Assembly: GCA_003254905.1 (NCBI GenBank)
Contig: QANU01063222.1
Location: 4,832 to 68,831, forward strand
DNA: 64,000 nt
DNA from: Nissolia schottii
Taxonomy: Eukaryota; Streptophyta; Magnoliopsida; Fabales; Fabaceae
Direction of reading: 5' to 3'
The notes under the pieces were generated by a model. That model saw only the letters and a list, made by a program, of their open reading frames with translations, was not told where the DNA came from and ran no database searches. The translations under genes were made by a program, and so were the position numbers. Shown piece after piece: positions 46,187 to 56,916 of this stretch. How positions within the stretch are numbered: the stretch's first letter is position 1; the number at the start of each line of letters is the position of its first letter.

Positions 46187-48685
46187 TGATAGGTGTATTT
46201 TGTACCCTATTTTATTATTCTATAATTGAACATTGTATACTAAAAATGTGTAATTTTAATGCTTAATTAATATGTTTTGCACATTATCCTCTTTTGTGAG
46301 AAATTGAGAAAAATGCAATTTTAAGCACTACTTTATCTTAGAATTTAATGTGTAGATTTCTTTTGTTCTTTTTTAGTCTTATATTTTTATTGCAGAAAAT
46401 AAATTGTCAAGAAGATCATTGAAGATTTGAAGGAGAGTTGATAAGATAGAAATTTCAAAGAAGTGGTGGCAAGATTCCCAAGAAGAGTGAAAAAGTATAA
46501 AAAAAGAAAAAAAAAAGTAAATAAAAGTGTTTGAGAATTTGTCATCAGGCTAATTGGAGAACAAGATAAGCTAGTGGAGATCAAGGTCCTTGCACCATTG
46601 GTTAAGCACATATGCCAAGAATTCTACTAAGTCTTAGGCTTTAGCTCACCGGCCATATGATATCCCACCTTGACCTTGACCCTGACCCCATTACAACCTT
46701 AAAAAGACCTCTTGATGCATGTCATATATATTTGGTGATCCGTGATGTTTAGAAGAAAGTCAAGCCTATGGAGGCGACTCTAGTGCAGCGTTTGAGAGAG
46801 CATTGGATGAACCTATACACTTTGAGTGATGAGTGACACACACTAACCAGTGAGGCCCAATTGATTTTAACATGCCTTGACTTATTCTTTGCTCATGATT
46901 GATATGCCAAGAAAATTAGTTTTAATGCACAGTGATATCATCTATTGTCTAAATGTACTTTTATTTTTGGATTGTCATATATTTTGCACAGTTGTCTGGT
47001 AGCTAGTGAGTCGGCTTAAGTGCCTCCCTGAGTTTCGCGGCTTTGTAGGGGGATGTAAATAGTGTCGCCGCACCAAAAAGATTTTTCTTTATTTGTTTTA
47101 TTTTCATTTTTAGTTTGCTTTTGTTCTTAGTTCCTTGCATGAGGACATGCAATTGTTCAAGTGTGGGGTAATTTGATAGGTGTATTTTGTACCCTATTTT
47201 ATTATTCTATAATTGAACATTGTATACTAAAAATGTGTAATTTTAATGCTTAATTAATATGTTTTGCACATTATCCTCTTTTGTGAGAAATTGAGAAAAA
47301 TGCAATTTTAAGCACTACTTTATCTTAGAATTTAATGTGTAGATTTCTTTTGTTCTTTTTTAGTTTTCTATTTTAATTGCAGAAAATAAATTGTCAAGAG
47401 GATCATTGAGGATTTGAAGGAGATTTGATAAGATATAAATTTCAAAGAGATTTGAAGAGAAGATTGAGACCAATAAATTCAAGATTAAATTCAAATTCAA
47501 AAAGATTTGGTCAAAGATTTGCTGAGGATTTTTAATGCTGACTTTGCCACGGATTTTGCGCCAAGATGGAGATTGAATCTCGATTTGACCTCAACTACAA
47601 AATTGTAGATCTATCTCTTAGCTTTAATTGGAGATTTGAATCACCTCAATCCGATATCGGTAGCCAAAGTTATCGCGATTTTACTGACTGCTGTGCAAAA
47701 GTGCGAGAATTACTTCCACTTTTAGCCAATCCTCTACAAATAAATATCCTCTCTCAACAACTTGGAGAGAACTTCATACTCAGCCTCCACTTTTATTTTC
47801 TGCACTTTTCTCTTTTCTTTTATGCACTTTAGGTTGATGTTAGTAGTGCTTAATTCTTAGTTCTTCAAGGATTTGCGAATTTCTACCGTTATTGCATTCA
47901 GGTTTTGTCACTTTAATTCTCTATTATTTTTCCACTCTCTTATTCTTTATTTATTATGAGTTTTTATCCTCCACTCATGGAGGAGTAGTTTCTTAATATC
48001 TTGCATGCGGTAACTCTAGATTAGGATTAATTCGAGGTCTTGTGCTTAATGTTTATTCATGATTTGTTCCGCCCTTGATTAGTAATATAGCGATCGCATG
48101 TTATTGGTTAGGGTTAATTCTAGGTTGATAGATCTTGACGATTGTAGGATTTATTGATTTAGGATTTGGGAACTTTTTGGGAAACTAATTAGATTTAATT
48201 AGGTTGTGCAATTGGAACATAATTGATATAGGTTTTTAATGCTGAGATCTTAGTTTTAATTCCTATATTAATAAATGCTTAGGGGATTGACGATCGTAGT
48301 CTCTTAGGTGAATTGCGTATTAGTTAGAGATTTCAACTAATAAACAACATCCCTCTATGAATAATTAATTAGGAACCAATGACAATTAATCCTTGATCTA
48401 GAAACACCGTATGCAGGATATTGCTTCTTTTTTTTATCATTGTTAACTTACTTTTATTTTGCTTTCTTTTTGTTATTATTTATCAATCCAAACCCCCCCT
48501 TTCTCATTGCAATTTTAATTGGTTCTAATTGCTTCCTTGAGAGACGACCTAGGTTAGCCCCCTTACTACGTTTTTGGGGTTGATTTAGTTTTATAAATTA
48601 TTATTTGATTGCGCACTGAAATTATTAGTTTTATAAATTATTATTTGATTGCGCACTGAAATTAACGACGTTTTAGTGTGTGTCA
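46187..48685 (+). mobile_element. Internally deleted Athila/Tat-style LTR element with perfect target duplication
   Basis: The 3' LTR runs 47174-48685 (TGATAGGTGTATTTT...GTGTGTGTCA). The 5' LTR is only the first about 270 bases of the same sequence (46187 to about 46455). A purine-rich tract AAGTGTGGGGTAATT precedes the 3' LTR. ATCCC at 46182-46186 and 48686-48690 is a perfect target duplication, so both outer ends are original. The deletion removed most of the 5' LTR, the primer site and all coding sequence; no protein domain remains. Confidence 0.82.
48586..48665. repeat. Two-copy 40-bp tandem repeat near the LTR end
   Basis: TAGTTTTATAAATTATTATT through GCGCACTGAAATTA occurs twice with period 40 and no difference seen, a recent slippage or duplication near the 3' end of the LTR. 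Confidence 0.85.
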
Positions 48686-49606
48686 ATCCCCCACTTCCGT
48701 CATGGCTTCTGCCGGCTCCTCGACAATTGAAGACCTTGATGGCATGGCTCCTGCCGGCTCCTCCACAATCGGGGACCTCAGCCTATTTTGATGCTCCCAT
48801 GCATCCCCCGCATCATTACCAATACCAACAACCTCAACTCCCACATTTTTTTTTTGTTGTTGTTTTTTCCCCTTTGATTTTGGGGGGGGGGAGCAGGCTC
48901 ATCATCAGAGCTGACATCATTAAGATGGATTTCCTCATCTGATTTAGCCTTATCAACAAAGGCTAATTGCTTTGTTGGTTCACTCTTCTTCCTCTTGGTG
49001 ACGTTTCTCACGTCACCAACAATGTTTGTGATAAGCCACTAAACCAAAAAATAAAAAAATAAAACAAAAATCATTAGTTATGAATAAAAAATTACAAAAT
49101 GCAAAAAAGGAATTACATCATGTGAAACTCACCGTTCCTTGGGTCTTCTCATCACTTAGAAAAGCGTCTACTAGATCAGACGTCCAGTACACGATCCAAG
49201 GGCTTGTGTTGTCCGGGTTGTTGTACTCCTTGAAGCGGGTAGCTTGCAAGTATAGCATCTGAAATGTAAGAGACATTAACATAATTTCATGATCACATTC
49301 TGTGTAAATAAAAATAACCAAATACAACAGGAAGACACAACAGTGTAATGCAGAAAGACACAAGCAAATAGTAAACATAGACATAACCATGACGAAGTAT
49401 GAGACACAACCACTTCAAGCACAGAGACAGAACTATTTCATGCATTTGGACATAACAATACCATACAGTAGGCCTAATATCTACAAGAGGCACAACCACT
49501 GAATAAAACATTAAGAATAACATACCTACAAAACACGCACGCATCCCTTGCAATTCTTGACTACACCTCCGTGGTAGTCCTTTATTCCATCCAACAAGAA
49601 GCCGTG

Positions 49607-50147
49607 GATGAAGGCCGACCAATTGTATGCCGAAGGGTTTGACACGTCAACAATGGCTCAGAGGTGGTCAGTTGACACCTTGTGTGTCATTGTCAGGCAT
49701 AGAAATGCCTTTACCAGGAGGAGCAGGTATGCCCTCCTAAATTTGTCCCCGGTTATTCTTGTGCTTATTTCTGATTGCAGGGTGCGGACAGTCTTATTTT
49801 TGTAAGAGCCACCACAAACCTTGCCTCCACAGAATCAATTTGTGGGAGGGGCATACCTGTTGCACAACATAAGACANGATGAAGGCCGACCAATTGTATG
49901 CCGAAGGGTTTGACACGTCAACAATGGCTCAGAGGTGGTCAGTTGACACCTTGTGTGTCATTGTCAGGCATAGAAATGCCTTTACCAGGAGGAGCAGGTA
50001 TGCCTTCCTAAATTTGTCCCCGGTTATTCTCGTGCTTATTTCTGATTGCAGGGCGCGGACAGTCTTATTTTTGTAAGAGCCACCACAAACCTTGCCTCCA
50101 CAAAATCAATTTGTGGGAGGGGCATACCTGTTGCACAACATAAGACA
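49607..50147. repeat. Direct 270-bp duplication on either side of a single N
   Basis: 49607-49876 and 49878-50147 are the same 270 bases, beginning GATGAAGGCCGACCAATTG and ending AACATAAGACA, with only a few substitutions, separated by the N at 49877. The likely cause is two overlapping contig ends or alleles that were abutted instead of merged. If so, the real sequence has one copy. Confidence 0.88.
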
Positions 50148-50689
50148 GAGGATTATTTTAATAAAATAAGCAGTACACAAAATAAACAAACAAAACCAAA
50201 TAAAATCATATCTGTTACTAGCAGCCCTAGTGTAGCCCCTATTTATTTTGCCCGAAGTTTAATCTTGTCATTGTTCGGTACTTCCATGGTGTTTGTAGCA
50301 AAGTCATAGTATTTGACAAGCCGATGCACCAATAGATGGTTGACAGCAACCTTTGGGACTTGGAGCATTGCCCCAAATCCCATTTCTTGTACTATATCTT
50401 TTGTGCAGCAGCAAGTGATTCTGCCACCATGCACTTTTGCCACCGAGCTCTTTGCCTCAATTATGCACTACATACAACACAAACAGCCAAGTTAGTTATC
50501 ATGTCTTATGTTTTATGTAAGATGATACACTTTCTAGTCCAAACAGATCATACATTTTTGTTGTAATCTGCCTTGGACAATTCAGATGTGGTGGGTGTTG
50601 CCTTCTTGGGGGCTGAAGTAGACTTCTTGGGTGCCATAGCTCTGCAACATGATAAAATTACACATTAGCAAATATAACGTAGAAAGACA

Positions 50690-51235
50690 TAACTACAAAA
50701 CAGGAACACACAAATGTATAATGCTGAAAGACACAACCAACTAGCAAACAAAGACCTAACCGTGACAAAGTACGAGACACGACCTTTTCAATTGTGTAGG
50801 CACAACCATAAACTCCGCATAGGCATATACAACTATTTCATTCAGAAACCCACAAATTAGTGTACATAACGTAGACAGACCTAACCAGTTTTCTCTCATT
50901 AGATATAACCATAGTGTGTTACAACCAACTCACAAACATTAGACACAACCATAGTAGAGAACGAGACACAACCATTTATTTTACTAAGACACAACCCTTT
51001 TCATATACTAGAAACAACCATTTATTTTACTCAGACACAACATTTTCCATTTCTTAGACATAACCATTTACTTTACTTAAACAAAACCATTTATTTTATT
51101 CAGACATAACCCTTTTCATATCCTAGACACAACCATTTTTTTTTTACTCAAACACAACCTTTGTCATTTTTAGACACAACCATTCGTAAAATGAGACGTA
51201 ACTTTCGTAAACAACAAGACATAACCAATATTTAG
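50690..51235. repeat. Degenerate array of AGACACAACC units, block 2
   Basis: Fifteen or more units of about 20-25 bases of the type AGACACAACCATTTATTTTACTC, upstream of the start of the minus-strand transposon ORF. Related groups lie in its introns and beyond its 3' end, so the unit seems native to this transposon family. Confidence 0.75.
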
Positions 51236-52622
51236 CCGAAATAAGAAAAGGTTTTGATCGCAAACAAAAATAGCTAAAGGAAAGTTGATGTGAACTAAAA
51301 TAGCAAAAAGGTCTGATGATTAACTTGCAAAAAGAAAACGAACTAGTAAGGGTTAAGTCTTATTAGTAGTTACAGAGACGAGAAAGCCTTAAAATGGAAG
51401 AGTTGAAAAATGTTGCTGCAAAAGGAAGAATAAGAAGAAGTGACTGAGAGGAAGACGAGAGAGTTGTGTTTGTTGGATGAAGACGAGAGGGTTATGCGTG
51501 AGAGAAGAAAGGTTTTCGCGCTCTCTACGAAATGTGAACGGTTGGCGTGCCGGGGGATTTAATGAAAGAGTGTGTCACGCGCAGGTTTTGAGAGAGTGGG
51601 CATGTGTTGAAAAAGTGCGGCGCCATGGGAATTTATTGCCCCAAGTGTGCACTGGGTGTGCAACTACCTGTGGTGCAATAATCACGACCCTATTTTTTTT
51701 TACTCAATCTTCAATTATTTTCACTTATCTTTCCTTTGTTGTTATCATATAATCGTCAATCATCATCATTACATTATCTTTTTGTCTCTCTTTCTCACTC
51801 TCTCATGGCTATTGTCTTTGTTTTTGTCTTTTCTTCAAACTCAATACCTATTGGTAATTCAAAGCACATAGAGCAAGAAATTTCGCACAAATTAATTCAA
51901 AAACTACTCAAAAATCTCATTCATTTTCTTTTCCAATTATCAATTTAACTCAAACAAAAACCCATTTTTGGAGGAAAAATAACTTTTTTTATTTGAGTTT
52001 ATATAAAATTTGATAATTTTGTTTTGAATCATTTGTTTTTTAAGTTTTACAATAAACCTTTTTCAATTTTGGTAAAAAAAGTTTGTCTTACAATAATCTG
52101 TTTCGGCAATGTTGAATATCATTCTAAATTTATGTGATTTTTTTTTCAAATGATCATGAAAAATTATGTTTCAAAAAATATTTTTTTTAGTATTAATTAT
52201 AAATTGATACTACAAAGATTGAATAAGATAAAATCATATAATTATATTAGAATATGTACCTGCACAGAATGTACCATTAATAGTAAAAGATTTTATTCAA
52301 AATAATTTGATGTTCACTTGTTCTAAATTTACTATTAGTTTGTTTTGCATACAATAATTAAAAATATAAATAAACTTATATCTTTTAAAAATATTTATCT
52401 GTATATTAAATTTTATTTACTTAGAAATTTAGTTATGTGTAGTAAATGTATTATTAATTTGTTTGTCGGATAATGGTTATAATTTAAAATTGAATCCTGA
52501 TTTCTGAAATTTCTAAACAATTCCACATGCAAGTAGAGTTATTATAAATCAAGTGAAAGAGCTACTGTACTTGTGAAAAGTGATTTAGTACTTGGGTATG
52601 TCTAACCACATTTGATATATAA
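51236..52622. other. No gene; possible end region of the DNA transposon, then AT-rich DNA
   Basis: 51360-51660 is purine-rich (GAGAGGAAGACGAGAG) then GC-richer, as in the terminal region of some MULEs, but I cannot find a matching inverted end. 51660-52622 is AT-rich with no recognisable feature. Confidence 0.35.
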
Positions 52623-52768
52623 CTTAGTAAGCAAGGAATATAGAATGAGACAGTGGACATATCTATAATCTAAGTAGCAGAGAATGATATCTAAGCTTAG
52701 TAAGCAAGGAATGTAGAATGAGACAGTGGACATATCTGTAATCTAAGTAGCAGAGAATGATATCTAAG
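52623..52768. repeat. Two-copy 73-bp tandem duplication
   Basis: Unit beginning CTTAGTAAGCAAGGAAT and ending GAATGATATCTAAG, repeated once with two or three substitutions. Noncoding. Confidence 0.9.
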
Positions 52769-53517
52769 CTTGCTTTCAGTGTCCCTATGAAAACTAAGTT
52801 ACTGCCCTGAGCATCCATGTCGTTGTAACCCAAACCCCCTTAGAATGTGAAAAGTAACTTGTATTATTAGTAAAATGATATAAATAAATTCAAACAAAAT
52901 TTTCAATATCGTTGAGTAACCATAGCTTCTTTTAACCATAGACATGTGTACACTACTATTTTGTCTTGTTATGCGTGAAACTATTCAACTTTCATACATT
53001 AAGAATGGGATACACTAAACTCATGATGGTATATAAATTTATACGAGATAATTTTTATATTATATTATCATATCTAATACTATCAGGTCTTATCTTATAC
53101 AATCTACCAAACTCAGCCTTAGATTTTAAAGCTCAGTTTACACGTCTCTGTTTATTCCTTTAGTCTACTGTACTCGGCCATAGTGGTTAATGGAAGCACC
53201 AATGAATCATATATGGTAATAAGTATTGAGTAATCAGTACAATTAACCAAATCAACAAAAACTGTAATAGCAAGGTTTAATAGATGAGTGTATGAAGTAT
53301 AATATGAATTGGGAATGTATTGTATAGCAGCGGACAGAATGATCAATGGGGACACTGTTCCATTGTTATAGTCACGCCTGGAAGTACAAAGAGGGAACGA
53401 AATCAGAAATCAGAAATCAGAGAATAGCAGAGAGAAATAAAGAGAGGGTGAGGTCAGAAGGAAGAAGAATCAGAGAGAGAATGGGCATACCAATTGCTTG
53501 ATTCTCTTCGGAGCATG
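52769..53517. other. No gene recognised
   Basis: AT-rich to about 53380, then a purine-rich stretch with GAAATCA repeated three times (53400-53420). The sequence just left of 53518 and right of 56400 is one interrupted target. Confidence 0.45.
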
Positions 53518-54135
53518 TAGTCTGTAACGACTATTTCAAGGGCTCAAAAGTAATTAACCACAGTGGAGTGTCTCAACGGCTATACTTCAGTTTTCCCAGA
53601 GGAAATTAATTACAGATTAAGTAAGAAGAAGGAAAAAAAGACAGTAAAGGAACAGAACAGCAAGACGAAGGAAGAACATAGAGCAAATCTTCAGCGAGCA
53701 CAAGGCGTCTAGTCCTGATCACCGGCGACGGCGGCCTGCCCAACGAGCGCAACCGAGGGGGATGAAGGACCGCGGTGGCGGGTTATGCTCTCCTGCGGTA
53801 GTGCGATGTATTGTCTCACCTATGGCAAGCACGATCAAAAACAGGGGAAGACTCGAAGGAAAGAAAACAAGAGAAAGATGGGTATAGAGAATTTCACAGA
53901 GAAGTAAGAAGTTGCTCACATTACCCATGCCTTTGCCCAATTGGTATCCTTCCCATTTTTTGCTGATCTATCTCTCCCTTCTATTCTTGCCACGTCCGGA
54001 CGTTCTTCCTCATCCATAACCGTTTTGCCTTTTTGCTGATTGTGTCATTTTGTTGTGATTTTTCTTTCTTTTCCCTTTTTGTCCCTCCTTTGTGTTACAC
54101 TGTTTCCCCCTTTGAAAATAACCTTGTCCTCAAGG

Positions 54136-55300
54136 TTAAAATGTGGGTATGCATGCTAGAATGCCTCCCACTGTTCCCAGTGCCATGGGCATGTTCTCCC
54201 ATTGGACGAGCACTTGCCTGATTCTGCCATTTCCCTGTTGAATATCCCTGTGCTGTAGAATGCGCTCAGGCTGTAAAATAGGTCCTGTATCTGTAGTTTG
54301 GAGTAGCAATGGTAGGTAAGGACTAGTGTGAGGGCCCTGAAATTTCTTAAGCTGAGATATGTGAAACACATTGTGGATCTTAGCTGTAGCTGGCAATGCC
54401 ACTTGATAAGCAACCTCCCCAAACTTTGCTGTAAATTCAAATAGGCCAAAAAACTTCATACCCAATTTCTGATTTTTCCTTAGGGCCACTAAGTGTTGCA
54501 TGTAAGGCTGGAGCTTGATCAGGACCATGTCCCTTATCTCTAAATGCACATCTTGTCTGTGTTTATCCACCTGATTCTTCATGTAGGCTTGTGCTTTATG
54601 AAGGTTCCCTTTTAGCTGTTGCAGTAGTCCATCTCTTGCTATTAGCAGTGCTTGTAAATCTGGAGGGTTAGTATGCAACCTTTCACACTTAATCACCTTA
54701 GGAGGTTCGCGGCCATACAATGCTTGAAAAGGTGTCATACCTATGCCGCTGTGAAGACTGGTATTATACCAGTATTCAGCCCATGGTAACATCTTGTACC
54801 ATTGCTTCGGATTGTTAAAAGAATAGCACCTTAGATACATCTCCGGGGATTTGTTCAAATTTTCAATTTGGCCATCCGTTTGGGGATGGTAGGTCGTGCT
54901 CTTTTTGAGTTTGGTGCCATGTTGTTGGAACAATCTCTGCCAAAATGTGCTCATGAAAACTCTATTTCTGTCGGATACAATGGAATTTGGCATTCCATGC
55001 AATTTAACCACATTTGCCAAAAAAAAGCTTCAGCCACTGTCAAGCTTGAGAAGTCCCTTTTCATTGGTATAAAATGGCCAAATTTTGTCAAACGATCAAT
55101 GACCACCATAATTAAAGAATAACCATAAGACATAGGTAAACCAATAATGAAATCTATGGAAATATCTTCCCATACTAGGTTAGGTATTGGCAATGGTTGC
55201 AATAGGCCTGCAGGAGGAGAATCTGTGGATTTAGCTTGTTGACATATGGAGCAATGTTTGACAAATAGCTTGATGTCATGGTGCATATGAGGCCAATAAA
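54136..55300 (-). pseudogene. Gypsy integrase with chromodomain-like tail
   Basis: Minus strand. Zinc-binding end HCSICQQAK (about 55240), first catalytic aspartate in WEDISIDFIIGLP, second in SIVSDRNRVF, glutamate in TDGQIENLNK: the D,D-35-E triad is visible. PFQALYGREPP and HNVFHISQLKKF follow, then a chromodomain-like segment ILQHRDIQQ...VLVQWE near the C terminus. A frameshift lies around 54950-55020, so the enzyme is broken. In life it would insert element DNA, guided by the chromodomain to chromatin marks. Confidence 0.85.
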
Positions 55301-55432
55301 ACTGAGGTAATCCGAGCTAGTGTTCTAGCATACCCGGAGTGTCCCCTTACTAGAGAGTTATGGAATTCTTGCATTATTATTTCTTTGAGGGCTGAAGTTT
55401 TAGGAATAACCAACCTGTGATTCCAAAATGAG

Positions 55433-56225
55433 TAATGTGAGTAACTTCTTACCTCTCTGTGAAATTCTTTGTACCCATCTTTCTCTTGTTTTCTTCCCTT
55501 CGCGTCTTACCCTGTTTCTGATCGTGCTTGTCACAGGTGAGACAATACGTCACACTACCGCAGGAGAGCACAACCCGCCACCGCAGTCCTTCATCCCCCT
55601 CGGGTGCGCTCGTTGGGGAAGTCATCGTCGCCAGTGATCGGGACTAGACGCCCTGTGCTCGCTGAAGATTTGCTCTCTGTTCTTCCTTCGTCTTGCTGCT
55701 CTGTTCCTTTAGTGTCTTTTTTTCCTTCTTCTTACTGAATCTGTAATTAATTTCCTCTAGGAAAACTGAACCATAGCCGTTGAGAGACTCCACTGTGGTT
55801 AATTACTTTTGAGCCCTTGAAATAGTCGTTACAATTAGAGCTCAAAAGTAATTAACCACAGTGGAGTGTCTCAACGGGTATAGTTCAGTTTTCCCAGAGG
55901 AAATTAATTACAGATTCAGTAAGAACAAGGAAAAAAAAAAGATAGTAAAGGAACAGAGCAGCAAGACGAAGGAAGAACAGAGAGCAAATCTTCAGCGAGC
56001 ACAGGGCGTCTAGTCCCGATCACCGGCGACGGTGGCCTCCCCAACGAGCGCACCCGAGGGGGATGAAGGACCGCGGTGGCGGGTTGTGCTCTCCTGCGGT
56101 GGTGCGACGTATTGTCTCACTTGTGGCAAGCACGATCAAAAACAGGGGAAGACGCGAAGGAAAGAAAACAAGAGAAAGATGGGTACAGAGAATTTCACAG
56201 AGAGGTAAGAAGTTACTCACATTAC
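55433..56225. repeat. Large inverted repeat, arms about 380 bp, 25-base loop
   Basis: 55433-55814 is the reverse complement, with few mismatches, of 55840-56225. The innermost pairing is ACTTTTGAGC with GCTCAAAAGT across a 25-base spacer (55815-55839). Both arms are LTR sequence. Any transcript across it would fold into a long near-perfect hairpin. Confidence 0.88.
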
Positions 56226-56916
56226 CCATACCTTTGCCCAATTGGTATCCTTCCCCTTTTGTGCTGATCTTTCTCTCCCTTCCACTCTTGTGCACGTGTT
56301 CTTCCTCATCCATAACCGTTTTGCCTTTTTGCTAATTGTGCCATTCTGTTGTGATTTTTCTTTCTTTTCCCTTTTTGTCCCTCCTTTGTGTTACATAGTC
56401 CTGCAATATACTATTCTTCTTCCTCATTCTAGAGCTTCTCCTAAATCCTGCGGCATCAGGATCGCCCGCCACGTACCCCCTTGTGTAACAAATTTTGAGC
56501 TAGTGCTCTCCCCATTCTGCCCTTCATTAACCACTTCTTTACTGTTGTTGCCATTCTCATTAATTCTTGTAGCAAAAAGCAGAAGATGTGAAAGACCGAA
56601 TAATGTATTCTGATTATGCACTGTACAAAAGGGTTACAATATACACATTTGACAAATGATGTCTAATAAAAATAGAATTATTGGCGGAAACTAATTTCCC
56701 AAAATTTAGAAGTTAAATAAGAAACATATCTATCCTAATAAATAACATAAATTTGTATAGAATATTTCCACAAATAAACGATATCTCAACAATTTTGTGT
56801 CCTACTCATGACTGACAAGATTCTTGGAAATGTGCTTGTAAGCTTCAATATACCCTCACACCATCAAACGAGGAAAATGAGGAACCAAAATCTTCCTTGA
56901 AAGGGCTTGCCATATG

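Larger units (their letters stand above)
42480..50637 (-). pseudogene. Decayed DNA-transposon ORF, Ulp1-protease-family-like, interrupted by two LTR insertions
   Basis: Minus strand. It starts MAPKKSTSAPKKATPTTSEL at 50637. An exon near 50480-50230 carries VQEMGFGAMLQVPKVAVNHL and VHRLVKYYDFATNTMEVPN, like the N-terminal domain of plant transposon-borne Ulp1-family proteins. Further exons follow at about 50120-49600 (ITGDKFRRAYLLLLVKAFLC) and 49260-49118, then an acidic linker with a repeated VEEPA motif (48950-48690). A final piece near 42480-42655 looks like the entry to the protease domain; the catalytic His/Asp/Cys part is absent. A stop replaces a codon after KIKLRAK and another interrupts near 49670. 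An LTR element (46187-48685) sits in an intron and a solo LTR (42661-45842) in an exon. Family call is moderate. Confidence 0.45.
53523..56395 (-). mobile_element. Rearranged Gypsy (chromovirus) element with an inverted extra LTR
   Basis: TAGTC at 53518-53522 and 56396-56400 is a perfect target duplication, so both outer ends are original. The left LTR (3' in element sense) is 53523-54099 and reads on the minus strand TGTAACACAAAGG...ATAGTCGTTACA. A purine tract TTTCAAAGGGGGAAACAG abuts it. The interior keeps only integrase and what follows. The right LTR (55840-56395) lacks its last about 20 bases. An inverted partial LTR (55433-55834) lies between interior and right LTR. Gag, protease, RT and RNase H are missing. 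Confidence 0.85.
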
